Assembly (NCBI GenBank): GCA_016707175.1
Contig: JADJIB010000011.1
Coordinates: forward strand, 1-64,000
DNA length: 64,000 nucleotides
Source: Candidatus Phosphoribacter hodrii
GTDB lineage: Bacteria > Actinomycetota > Actinomycetes > Actinomycetales > Dermatophilaceae
Direction: 5' to 3'
The first letter of the stretch is position 1, and each line of letters opens with the position of its first letter. The notes under the pieces are model-generated. The model was not told where the DNA came from. It saw nothing but the letters and a program-made list of their open reading frames with translations, and searched no databases. Position numbers and translations under genes: made by a program. Shown piece after piece: positions 9,729 to 17,368 of the stretch.

Positions 9729-10430
9729 ATGCTTGAAGGCGGCGCGTTCGATCGAATGCTCCATTCGCTCGGACGCAACATCGTCCTCGGCACTGTTGAG
9801 CCCGGGACCGCCCTGGACCCGATCGCGCTAGGGGAGCAGTTCGGGGTGAGCCGGACGGTCGTCCGAGAGGTGTTCCGCGCGCTGGGATCCAAAGGACTGG
9901 TGGACGCGCGGCCCCGACGGGGGACCACCGTGTCAGCGCGCTCCCGGTGGCAGATGCTGGATGGTGATGTGCTCCGTTGGCGGTTCAGCCACGGGGCCGA
10001 CGTGCGGTTCCTTGATCAGGTCTTCGATCTCCGTCTGGCGGTGGAGCCGCTGGCAGCGCGCCGGGCGGCCACGGAACACGTCGAGGCAGACCTGGCCGGG
10101 TTGACCGAGGCGTTGCGGGCCATGCGGTCGGCTGCGAGTCCGGAGGAGCACATCGCGGCGGACCTGTCGTTCCACCGGGCGGTGCTCAGGGCGGCGCACA
10201 ACGAACTGCTCGAGTCGCTGGCGCCACTGGTCGAGGGCGGGCTGCGGGAGCGTGACCGCATCGTTCACGCGGCGATCACCGCCGACGCGGTGCAGGAGCA
10301 CTCGGTCGTCGTTGCGGCCATCGGGCGTCGTGACGGGGCCGCAGCCGAGGCGGCGATGCGTGCTCTGCTGAGCCGCTCGGCGGCGGACGTGACCCGGGCG
10401 ATGACGAGCGTGGCAGGCGAGCAGGTCTGA
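9729..10430 (+). CDS. GntR/FadR-family (FCD domain) transcriptional regulator
   Basis: 233 residues. The N-terminal winged helix (about residues 5-70) holds EQFGVSRTVVREVFRALGSKGLV and a wing RRGTTV. The C-terminal all-helical FCD ligand domain shows metal-binding residues in DLSFHRAVLRAAHN and HSVVVAAI. FCD regulators sense small organic acids and usually repress sugar-acid catabolism; DgoR, the E. coli galactonate regulator, belongs to this group. Its place at the edge of a galactonate-type pathway suggests it senses galactonate or a 2-keto-3-deoxy acid (inference). It is convergent with the lactonase gene, 8 bp from its stop. Confidence 0.85.
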   Translation: MLEGGAFDRMLHSLGRNIVLGTVEPGTALDPIALGEQFGVSRTVVREVFRALGSKGLVDARPRRGTTVSARSRWQMLDGDVLRWRFSHGADVRFLDQVFDLRLAVEPLAARRAATEHVEADLAGLTEALRAMRSAASPEEHIAADLSFHRAVLRAAHNELLESLAPLVEGGLRERDRIVHAAITADAVQEHSVVVAAIGRRDGAAAEAAMRALLSRSAADVTRAMTSVAGEQV

Positions 10431-10438
10431 CGGGTAGG

Positions 10439-11308
10439 TCAGCCGAAGTGCGGTGTCGGTCGGCCGCCGACGCGCACCGGGGCGACGAGGGTGCGACCGT
10501 CCTCGTCGCGTGGGTCGAGCCCATAGGTGGCTGTGGTCACCACGGCGGCATACGGTGGCTCGGACGTGAGCGCAACGCTCGTCGGCTGGCGCGCCGGAAC
10601 CGGGATTCTCTCGGCGAGGCTGCCGTCCGGACGGTAGCGGTGCAGGCAGGCCGCGCCCCACACGGCGACCCAGAGATGGCCCTCGCTGTCGACGGTCATC
10701 CCGTCCGGGCTCCCGTCGGTCAGCGTCGCAAAGACGCGCCTGCGGGAGAGCTCGCCGCTTCGGGGGTCCACGTCGAAGACGAACAGGGTCACCTTCGCGG
10801 AGTCCGCGAGGTACATGGTGCGTCCGTCGTCGGAGAAGGCAGGACCGTTCGGGATGGTGAGCCCGTCGACCGCGGCGGTGATCGTGCCGTCGGGGTGGAC
10901 GGTGACCAGTCGCCCGGCGCCCGGGGTGGCGTCCCAGGCCATGGCGCCGACCCAAAACCGGTGGTGGGGATCGGTCACGGCATCGTTGACGCGCAGCCGG
11001 TGCGCGGCACTCTCGAACGGCATACCGAGCCAGGCTGAGACGCCGCCGTCGGTCAGCCGAGCCACGCCGCGGTCCACTGCGGCGATGAGGTGGCCGTCCC
11101 GGTCGGGCGCAACCGCCCCGACGGGCCATGCAAGGTCGGCGAGGACCTCGATCGCCGCTCCGGGGCGTGCGTCGGTGGCGAAGACCCGCCCCTGGAGCAG
11201 GTCGACGTAGTGCAGGCGCCCGGAGAAGATCCGGGCTCCTTCGCCCAACTCCAGCCGGTCGGGTCCGAAGGCCTCCCATGGGCCGGCCATGACGCTCCCG
11301 CCTCTCAT
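10439..11308 (-). CDS. SMP-30/gluconolactonase-family sugar lactonase
   Basis: 289 residues forming one six-bladed beta-propeller of the SMP-30/Gnl/LRE family. Family landmarks are an early metal-ligand Glu (LELGEGARIF), an Asn in the HRLRVNDAVTDPHHRFWVGAM segment, TIPNGPAFSDDGRTMYLADS with the Asn-Gly-Pro, and GSPDGMTVDSEGHLWVAVW with the Asp ligand. It hydrolyses aldonolactones to aldonates using a divalent metal. The ATG at 11308 overlaps the kinase stop in an ATGA, so the two are translationally coupled; an ATG six codons later (11290) is possible. Within this cluster it would open galactono-lactone between the dehydrogenase and dehydratase steps (inference). Confidence 0.85.
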   Translation of the reverse strand: MRGGSVMAGPWEAFGPDRLELGEGARIFSGRLHYVDLLQGRVFATDARPGAAIEVLADLAWPVGAVAPDRDGHLIAAVDRGVARLTDGGVSAWLGMPFESAAHRLRVNDAVTDPHHRFWVGAMAWDATPGAGRLVTVHPDGTITAAVDGLTIPNGPAFSDDGRTMYLADSAKVTLFVFDVDPRSGELSRRRVFATLTDGSPDGMTVDSEGHLWVAVWGAACLHRYRPDGSLAERIPVPARQPTSVALTSEPPYAAVVTTATYGLDPRDEDGRTLVAPVRVGGRPTPHFG

Positions 11309-12263
11309 CGCACCGCCTCGCCGTCTGCCAGCGCGAGTAGCGCGAACTCCTCGCGCGTCGGTAACCCCTCCCAGTCGCCGTCGGACGCTGCCGCGAACCC
11401 ACCCAGCAAGTTGGCTCGGGCGAGCGCCTCGCGGACTGGCAGGCCGTCCAGTCGGCCGGAGAGATACCCAGCGGTGAACGCATCACCGGCACCGACCGGG
11501 TCGACCAGCGTGATCTGGTGGGCCGGCAGGTGGTGGCTCTCGCCCAGGGTGAAGGCGCTCGCCCCGTGGGCGCCGCGCTTGACGACCACCTCGGCTGGTC
11601 CGAGCGTGAGCAGCTCGGCTGCGGCATCCGAGCCGTCCTCCAGGGTGGAGGGCGCCAGGAGGGCCAACTCGTCAACGGAGCCGACGAGGATGTCGATGTC
11701 GGGCAGCAAGGGCGCCAGGGCAGCCGAGGCCTCGCCGTCGGTCCAGAGCCGTCGGCGATGGTTGACGTCGAGGCTGACCGTGGCGCCGAGCTCGCGCGCA
11801 GCACGCACGGCCCCGATCACGGCGGCTCGGGCCTGTTGCGAGATGGCCAGGCTGATTCCGGTGACATGGACGACACGCGGTTGGAGGGTGCGCAGGCCCG
11901 GTCGACGTCGGTGAGGTCGAGCCGCGACCCGGCGGATCCGCGCCGGTGGTAGTCGACGCGGACCACTCCGGGCAGGCGTTCCTCACGGACCATGAGCCCG
12001 GTCGCCGCGGCCGGCTCGCGTCGGACACAGCGCAGGTCAACCCCCTCGGCCCGCAGCGTCCGCAGGACGAGGGCGCCCGCTTGATCGGCACCGACAACCC
12101 CACACCAGGCGGCGTGGTGCCCCAGGCGACTCAGCGCGATGGCCACGTTGCTCTCGGCGCCGGCGATGGCCGGAGTGAGCGGCGCGCCGAGGGAGAGGAG
12201 TCCCCTCGAACGCAGGGCCACCATCGTCTCGCCGATGCAGAGGGCATCGACCTGGTCAGCCAC
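11305..12263 (-). pseudogene. PfkB-family sugar kinase (2-keto-3-deoxy-gluconate/galactonate kinase-like), one frameshift
   Basis: Ribokinase-fold kinase. The N-terminal part reads VDALCIGETMVAL, then AGAESNVAIALSRLG (sugar-binding Asn) and DQAGALVLRTLRAEGVD. The C-terminal part holds VKRGAHGASAF and the catalytic DPVGAGDAFTAGYLSGRL motif with the base Asp in GAGDAF. A single frame change near 11890, in a G/C-rich stretch, separates the two halves; otherwise the protein is complete (about 319 codons). The GTG at 12263 overlaps the upstream aldolase stop by 8 bp and avoids the unrelated N-terminal sequence that continues further upstream. GET near the start is typical of KDG kinases. It probably phosphorylates 2-keto-3-deoxygalactonate (inference). 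The frameshift is likely a sequence error. Confidence 0.8.
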
Positions 12264-12906
12264 GGCAGACCCGCACGTGGGACAGGAACGCCGAGGCGCG
12301 CGACCGCAGCGCGTCCAGATCGCCCCCTGCCGGTGCATCACCGAGCAGCGGCGAGGCCACCCCGACGGCGAGGGCTCCGGCGTCGAGATAGGCCCGGACA
12401 TCTGCTGCCGCGACGCCCCCGACCGCGACCAGCGGCACGTCGGGGAAGGGGGCGGCCAGGGCTGTGAGGTAGCCGGGGCCGAAGACCGAGGCCGGGAAGA
12501 CCTTCACCGCGCTCGCGCCCGCACGGTATGCCGCGAGCACCTCGGTGGGTGTTAGCGCACCGGCCAGGACGGGAAGGCCCAGGTCGACCGATTCCTGCAG
12601 ACCCGGTCCGAGGGCGGGCGTCACCGCGAACACCGCGCCGGCGTCGCGGCACCGGGCAGCATCGCCCGGGGCGATGACGGTCCCGGCGCCAAGGAGGGCA
12701 TCGCTGTCCGCGAAGGCTTGGGCGAGTTCCTCGAGGGATGCCAGCGCGTCGGCCGAGCTGAGCGAGACCTCCAGAATGCGCACCCCGCACTCCACCAGGA
12801 CGCGGCCCGCGTGCGCCACCGCGCGCGGGTCAGGCCCGCGCAGGATGGCGACGAGGCGCTCTTGGCGCAGCGCATCCCTGAACTCGGCGGGCGTCAGGTT
12901 GATCAT
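12256..12906 (-). CDS. KDPG/KDPGal aldolase family (Eda/DgoA-like)
   Basis: 216 residues, the normal length for class I 2-keto-3-deoxy-6-phospho-(gluconate/galactonate) aldolases. Seen are LVAILRGPDP (phosphate-contacting Arg), RILEVSLSSADA with the catalytic Glu, LLGAGTVIAPGDA, and the Schiff-base lysine in SAVKVFPASVFGPGYL, followed by VPLVAVGGVAAADV. It splits the phosphorylated keto-deoxy acid to pyruvate and glyceraldehyde 3-phosphate in the cytoplasm. Its start (ATG 12906) overlaps the SDR stop in an ATGA and its stop overlaps the kinase start, so SDR, aldolase, kinase and lactonase form one tightly coupled operon. Gluconate versus galactonate specificity cannot be read from sequence; the neighbours favour galactonate. 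Confidence 0.88.
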   Translation of the reverse strand: MINLTPAEFRDALRQERLVAILRGPDPRAVAHAGRVLVECGVRILEVSLSSADALASLEELAQAFADSDALLGAGTVIAPGDAARCRDAGAVFAVTPALGPGLQESVDLGLPVLAGALTPTEVLAAYRAGASAVKVFPASVFGPGYLTALAAPFPDVPLVAVGGVAAADVRAYLDAGALAVGVASPLLGDAPAGGDLDALRSRASAFLSHVRVCRG

Positions 12907-13658
12907 GCCGAGTCCTTCGCGACGCTCCAACCGCCGTCGACGGTGAGCACGGCGCCGGTGATGAAACTGCTGTCGTTGCCCAGGAGAAAGGCGAGTGGGC
13001 GGGCGATCTCGATCGGCGTCCCCATCCGGCCAATGACAGTCGCGTTGACGGTCCGTTGTCGGTCGAATTCCGACAACTCGCTCCATGCGGCGGTGAACAC
13101 CGGCCCCGGACGCACGGCGTTGACGCGGATGTTCGGCCCGAGCTCGACGGCGAGTTGTCGGGTCAGGCCTTCGAGCCCGGACTTGGTTGCTGCGTAGGCC
13201 GCGTGCATCGGGATACCGAACCTGGCGTGGACCGAGGAGACGACGACGATGCTGCCCGAGGTGGCCCGCAAGTCCGGCAGGCAGGCCTGGATTCCGTTGA
13301 AGGTCCCGGAGAGATTCACCCGGATGATGGTGTTCCAGGAACTCTCCGGCAACTCGTCGACGGCAGCGGTGTCGTTGTGCGCCGCATTGGCGACCAACCC
13401 ACTGATCGGTCCGAGGTGCAGGTGTGCTGTGGACACCAGTCGCTGCCAGTCGGCGGGACTGGCCACGTCGCCCTGAACGGCGACGGCAGTGCCTCCGGCA
13501 GCGATGATCTCATCCGCCACTTGGGCGGCCGCCGCTGCGTCGACGTCGGTCACGAGGACGGCCCAGCCCTGCTGCGCGAGTAGCCCGCTGGTGGCTGCGC
13601 CGATGCCCCGACCGCCGCCCGTGACCAGTGCAACGGGGAGCCGCGCTGTGTTCTTCAA
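12903..13658 (-). CDS. SDR-family dehydrogenase (candidate galactose or sugar 1-dehydrogenase)
   Basis: 251-residue classical short-chain dehydrogenase. The cofactor motif TGGGRGIGAA is near residue 13, VTDVDAA gives an acidic residue after beta-2 (NAD preference), NAAHN is the NAG-type motif, the SSVHARFG Ser and YAATK Tyr/Lys form the catalytic set, and the C-terminus is FITGAVLTVDGGWSV. The start is a TTG at 13658 behind GGGAGA; no ATG fits. It is first in the minus-strand operon. With the lactonase next in the operon, oxidation of an aldose to its lactone is the simplest role (inference); SDR substrate prediction is weak. Confidence 0.75.
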   Translation of the reverse strand: MKNTARLPVALVTGGGRGIGAATSGLLAQQGWAVLVTDVDAAAAAQVADEIIAAGGTAVAVQGDVASPADWQRLVSTAHLHLGPISGLVANAAHNDTAAVDELPESSWNTIIRVNLSGTFNGIQACLPDLRATSGSIVVVSSVHARFGIPMHAAYAATKSGLEGLTRQLAVELGPNIRVNAVRPGPVFTAAWSELSEFDRQRTVNATVIGRMGTPIEIARPLAFLLGNDSSFITGAVLTVDGGWSVAKDSA

Positions 13659-14145
13659 GGTGTCAGTTCTCCCGCGGTGATCATCGTGTGTCCGCGCCCG
13701 TCGGGCCGGGTGGTGGGGTCCGTCAACCTCAGTGGTCTGCCATCTCCCTCGCTATAGAATGGGTGTCGCACGTGGACGGACATAGGCATCAGAGTGCGGA
13801 ACGTATGGACGATTCCCTGACCCGGCGACTCGACACGACGGTGCAGACGTCCTCCACATGCTGAACATTGGGGCGGCAGCATCGTCCCCAGGCTCGCGCG
13901 GGACCATTCCTGCCGGTGCCACCTGAGGCGGTGGGACGCCACATCCACGTCAGATCATGGATTCGTCCATGACGACCCGAGAGTCATCTATTCGCCACGG
14001 CTTCGCCGCCGCCTAGCGTCGTGTTTCACGCAGCCGGCGTTCGGGGCCCGGTCGCGGCAGCCTCCTCGAGCTGCACGGCCTCCAACCAGATAGGTGGCAG
14101 GCTTCATCGGTTCCTCCGCCTCGGCGGAAGAGTGAAGGGATCCCC
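13659..14145. promoter_or_regulatory. Divergent control region of the sugar island
   Basis: This 487-bp gap separates the SDR operon (minus) from the importer operon (plus). No credible gene was seen. It is relatively AT-rich at 13745-13800 (TCGCTATAGAATGGG contains a TATAGAAT -10-like word). It includes the operator candidate at 13955-13972 and a good ribosome binding site AAGGGA 6 nt before the binding-protein start. Confidence 0.5.
13955..13972. promoter_or_regulatory. Perfect inverted repeat, candidate operator
   Basis: TCATGGATTCGTCCATGA: two perfect 7-bp arms around a 4-bp spacer, about 175 bp before the solute-binding-protein gene. The size and symmetry fit a dimeric regulator. Which one binds (the AraC or FadR protein of this island, or another) is unknown. 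Confidence 0.5.
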
Positions 14146-15504
14146 ATGTCCGCAGTCTCGGTGCGTCACGCCGTGGCCAACCGGCGCACGTTCGTCGCCG
14201 CGCTCACTATCGGCGGCCTCCTCATGACGGGGTGCAGCGCCAACAGCACGACCTCGGCCTCGGCCTCGAACGCGACCCAGTCGGCGGCCTCGAAAGAGGC
14301 GACAACGGTGACGGTCATGTATGCCGGCAACGAGTTCAGCAAGAAGGACATTGCGGCCTTCGAGCAGGCCAACCCCACCATCAAGGTCAACTTCATCGAG
14401 TTCGACCAGACCCGCCTCAACGCGATGCTGACTGCCGGGGATCCCCCCGACCTCGTGCGTGGGAATCCCTCGGCGAACCTCTTCGCCCGTGGCCTGGCCA
14501 CCCCGTTGGACGACTTCGTCAAGAACAGCACCGTCATCAAGGCCGACGACCTGGAGTCCGTCAACGACGCCTGGCGCTACGACGGCAAGGTCCGCGGTCA
14601 GGGCAAGCTGTACGGCATCGTCAAGGACTGGTCGCCCGACCTGACCATCTGGCAGAACCAGGGGGTCTTCGACAAGGCCGGCGTGAAGCCGCTCAGCACG
14701 ACGACTCCCTCGACCTGGGAAGACGTCCTCGCGGCGGGCAAGGCCCTCAAGGACAAGGGCGTCAAGAACTCCTTCGGCATCGAGTGGCAGTGGGGTGTCG
14801 CCTACCTGCTGCAGACCCAGATCCTTCAGCTGGGCGGCACGTACTACAACGACGACCTCACCAGCGTGAACCTGCAGACCCCTGAGGCGATCAAGAGCAT
14901 TCAGTTCCTCACCGACTACGGCAAGGCGGGCGTCGGCCCAACCTCGCTGGCGCCGCTGGCCGATGGGATGAACCTGCCCGTCTTCGCCAAGGGCGACATG
15001 GCCATGTCCATGGACGGCTACTGGTTCGGTGGAGGCCTGCAGGCCCAGGAAGCCGCCGCCGTTGCGGCGGGTGCCTCCCTTGCCCCGGCTCCCTCATGGG
15101 GGAAGCGGATCAACACCGTCATCGGTGGCGTCGGGGCGTGGATCCCCGAGAAGGCCAAGCACAAGGAAGCAGCTTGGAAGGTCATGGAGTACCTCATGGC
15201 CGGGCCGCCGGCCGTCGAGCGCGCGAAGAGCGGCTGGGGCCTGCCGGCGATGAAGTCCCTCTGGGCTCAACTCCCGGCCGCTGCTCCCTACCAGAAGCAG
15301 GCGATCGAGGCCGCCAAGGCCGAGTTGCCCTACGTCACGTTCCTGCCGGACTCGCCCTTCATCTCGGGTGACGAGTGGAACAAGATCGTCGACGAGGCGC
15401 TCAAGGCCACGATCAACGGGTCGAGCACCCCAGCCGAGGCAGTCAAGACCATCGAGGCCAAGGTCAACGACGCGTTGGCCAAGGGCAAGGACCAACTCGG
15501 GTGA
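14146..15504 (+). CDS. ABC sugar transporter substrate-binding lipoprotein
   Basis: 452 residues. The signal peptide ends in a lipobox LLMTGC (Cys about residue 28), then a Ser/Thr/Ala linker. The mature part is a family-1 extracellular solute-binding protein (MalE/UgpB type): VTVMYAGNEFSKKDIAAFEQ, PDLVRGNPSANLFARG, YGIVKDWSPDLTIWQN, STWEDVLAAGKAL and a Trp-rich cleft (GIEWQWGVAY, GYWFGGGLQ). It is anchored outside the membrane and delivers an oligosaccharide or glycoside to the two permeases downstream. No ATPase gene is present in the operon, so a shared MsiK-type ATPase elsewhere is expected. Beta-galactosides such as lactose are the likely ligand given the GH35 gene (inference). Confidence 0.88.
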   Translation: MSAVSVRHAVANRRTFVAALTIGGLLMTGCSANSTTSASASNATQSAASKEATTVTVMYAGNEFSKKDIAAFEQANPTIKVNFIEFDQTRLNAMLTAGDPPDLVRGNPSANLFARGLATPLDDFVKNSTVIKADDLESVNDAWRYDGKVRGQGKLYGIVKDWSPDLTIWQNQGVFDKAGVKPLSTTTPSTWEDVLAAGKALKDKGVKNSFGIEWQWGVAYLLQTQILQLGGTYYNDDLTSVNLQTPEAIKSIQFLTDYGKAGVGPTSLAPLADGMNLPVFAKGDMAMSMDGYWFGGGLQAQEAAAVAAGASLAPAPSWGKRINTVIGGVGAWIPEKAKHKEAAWKVMEYLMAGPPAVERAKSGWGLPAMKSLWAQLPAAAPYQKQAIEAAKAELPYVTFLPDSPFISGDEWNKIVDEALKATINGSSTPAEAVKTIEAKVNDALAKGKDQLG

Positions 15505-16495
15505 TGAGCCGACTCCGTCGGCTGGCCACGGTCGCGGGGCACTCGCCCCGCGACCGGGGCCGGCGCCTGCGGGTGGCGAAGGGTCCGCGTCGTTGGCAGC
15601 GCCGTCAGGGGCGCACCTTCTACGTCTTCGTTGCCCCGTGGGTCATCGGGTTCGTCATCCTGACCCTCGCCCCGATCATCTACGCGTTCGGGGTCAGTCT
15701 GACCAACTACGACGGTTCGTCCTCGTTCTGGCGTTTCATCGGTTTCCGCAACTACGTCGAGTTCTTCACCAAGGACACCGACGGGTGGGCGAGCCTTCTG
15801 CGGACCCTCGGGTATGCCGCGATCGTCGTCCCGCTCAGCGTGGCCGGCGGCCTGGCCCTGGCAATCCTCGTCAACCAGCGGATCCGGGCACGTGGTGCGT
15901 TGCGGGCGCTGTTCTTCCTGCCGTCGGTGGTGCCCGTCGTGGCCACCGCCATCACCTTCCGACTGATCTTCAATCGGGACGCCGGGCTCTTCAGCGGACT
16001 GATGGGGTTGTTCGGCGTCCATGACGTGACGTGGCTCTCGGACCCGTGGGCCTTCTACGCCCTCGTCGTCATGACCCTGTGGGGTCTCGGCGGCGGGATG
16101 ATCATCTCGCTGGCAGCCCTGCAGGACGTGCCCTCAGAGCTTGAGGAGGCGGCTCGCCTCGACGGTGCGAGCCGCTGGCGCTACATCCGCAGCATCCTCG
16201 TCCCTTGATCTCGCCGGTGCTCTACTTCCAGGTCGTCACCGGCATCATCGCCGCCCTGCAGATGCTCGTGCAGCCGCTGCTTCTCGCCGAGACCAACCGG
16301 ATCGCGTCCTCGGCCCAGGTCCCGACCAGCTCGACCCTGTTCATGGTCAAGGTCTACAACGAGTTCTTCATCAGCAACCGGTTCGGCTATGGCTCGGCCA
16401 TGTTGTGGATCTTCTTCCTCGTCATTCTCATCCTGACGCTGCTGCTCCAGCGCCTGAGCCGCCGTTTTGTCTTCTACCAGGTCGGAGGTGACTGA
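15504..16495 (+). pseudogene. ABC sugar transporter permease (MalF type), one frameshift
   Basis: Six-span inner-membrane permease. FYVFVAPWVIGFVILTLAPIIYAF is the first span after a basic N-terminus. The EAA loop reads ELEEAARLDGASRWRYIRSI and would dock the ATPase. The frame breaks at 16204-16207, where GTCCCTTGATC should read GTCCCCTTGATC (one C missing), then continues LISPVLYFQVVTGIIAALQM to FVFYQVGGD. The start ATG overlaps the upstream stop (TGATG), so translation is coupled. The indel lies in a C run and is probably a sequence error; the gene product is otherwise complete (about 330 codons). Confidence 0.85.
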
Positions 16496-16496
16496 G

Positions 16497-17351
16497 ATGG
16501 CAACCTCCTCGCAGACCGACGTCGGGTCGAGTCACAAGGCGTCGGCCTGGAGCTACATCGGTGCCATCGTGGCGCTGACCGCGTTCGGCATCCCGGTCAT
16601 CTGGCTGATCCTCACCGCGCTCGCCAGCCCCTCACAGATCTCGGAAGGGACGGCGGGGCTGCTCGACATTCACCCGCGGTGGCAGAACTTCGTCGACGCG
16701 GTCACGATGATCGACTTCACCGCGTATGCCGGGAATTCCCTCTTCCTCTCCACGCTCGTGGCGACCCTCTCGACGATCTCCAGCGCGACGGTGGGTTTCG
16801 GCTTCGCCCGTCTGGACGCTCGAGGCCGCAAGCCGCTGTTCTCGGTCGTGGTCGCGACGATGATGATCCCGAATGTCGCCCTCCTCATCCCGTCCTACGT
16901 CCTCTTCTCACGTCTGGGGCTGGTCGGGACGTACTGGCCGTGGGTGTTCTGGGGGCTCTCCGGGTTTCCGTACCTCATCTTCTTGTTCAGGCAGTTCTTC
17001 GCGGCCATCCCGGTCGAGCTCGAGGACGCGGCGATCATCGACGGCTGTGGCTGGTGGCGGATCTACCTGCTGATCTTCCTTCCACTCTCGCGGCCGGTGC
17101 TGCTCACGTCGTTCCTGCTGTCCTTCACGATGACCTGGGGTGACTATCTCGCCCCAGCGCTGCTACTCAACCTGGACAACACGACCCTCGCCGTGGCGAC
17201 CGCCACGGGCTATCTCGACCCCCGCGGAAACGGGCTGCTCACCGTCCAAGCGGCCGGAGCCCTGCTCTACATGCTCCCGGTGGTCGTCATCTTCTTGTAC
17301 GCACAGCGCTACTTCATGGGCTCGTCCATCGGGTCGGGCGTCAAGGGTTAG
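16497..17351 (+). CDS. ABC sugar transporter permease (MalG type)
   Basis: 284 residues with six predicted membrane spans, starting SYIGAIVALTAFGIPVIWLI. The EAA loop is IPVELEDAAIIDGCGWWRIY, and the C-terminal span ends QRYFMGSSIGSGVKG, typical of MalG/LacG-like subunits. The start at 16497 lies 2 nt after the upstream stop and 8 nt after GGAGGTG. With the upstream permease it forms the translocation pore of the importer. Confidence 0.88.
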   Translation: MATSSQTDVGSSHKASAWSYIGAIVALTAFGIPVIWLILTALASPSQISEGTAGLLDIHPRWQNFVDAVTMIDFTAYAGNSLFLSTLVATLSTISSATVGFGFARLDARGRKPLFSVVVATMMIPNVALLIPSYVLFSRLGLVGTYWPWVFWGLSGFPYLIFLFRQFFAAIPVELEDAAIIDGCGWWRIYLLIFLPLSRPVLLTSFLLSFTMTWGDYLAPALLLNLDNTTLAVATATGYLDPRGNGLLTVQAAGALLYMLPVVVIFLYAQRYFMGSSIGSGVKG

Positions 17352-17368
17352 GAATACGCGTCATCACC

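Noticed and set aside
9933..11804. Long minus-strand open frame (about 620 codons) across the FadR-type, lactonase and kinase genes
   Set aside because: It is an out-of-frame shadow with Arg/Pro-rich composition and no family motifs; the genes on top of it have clear domains.
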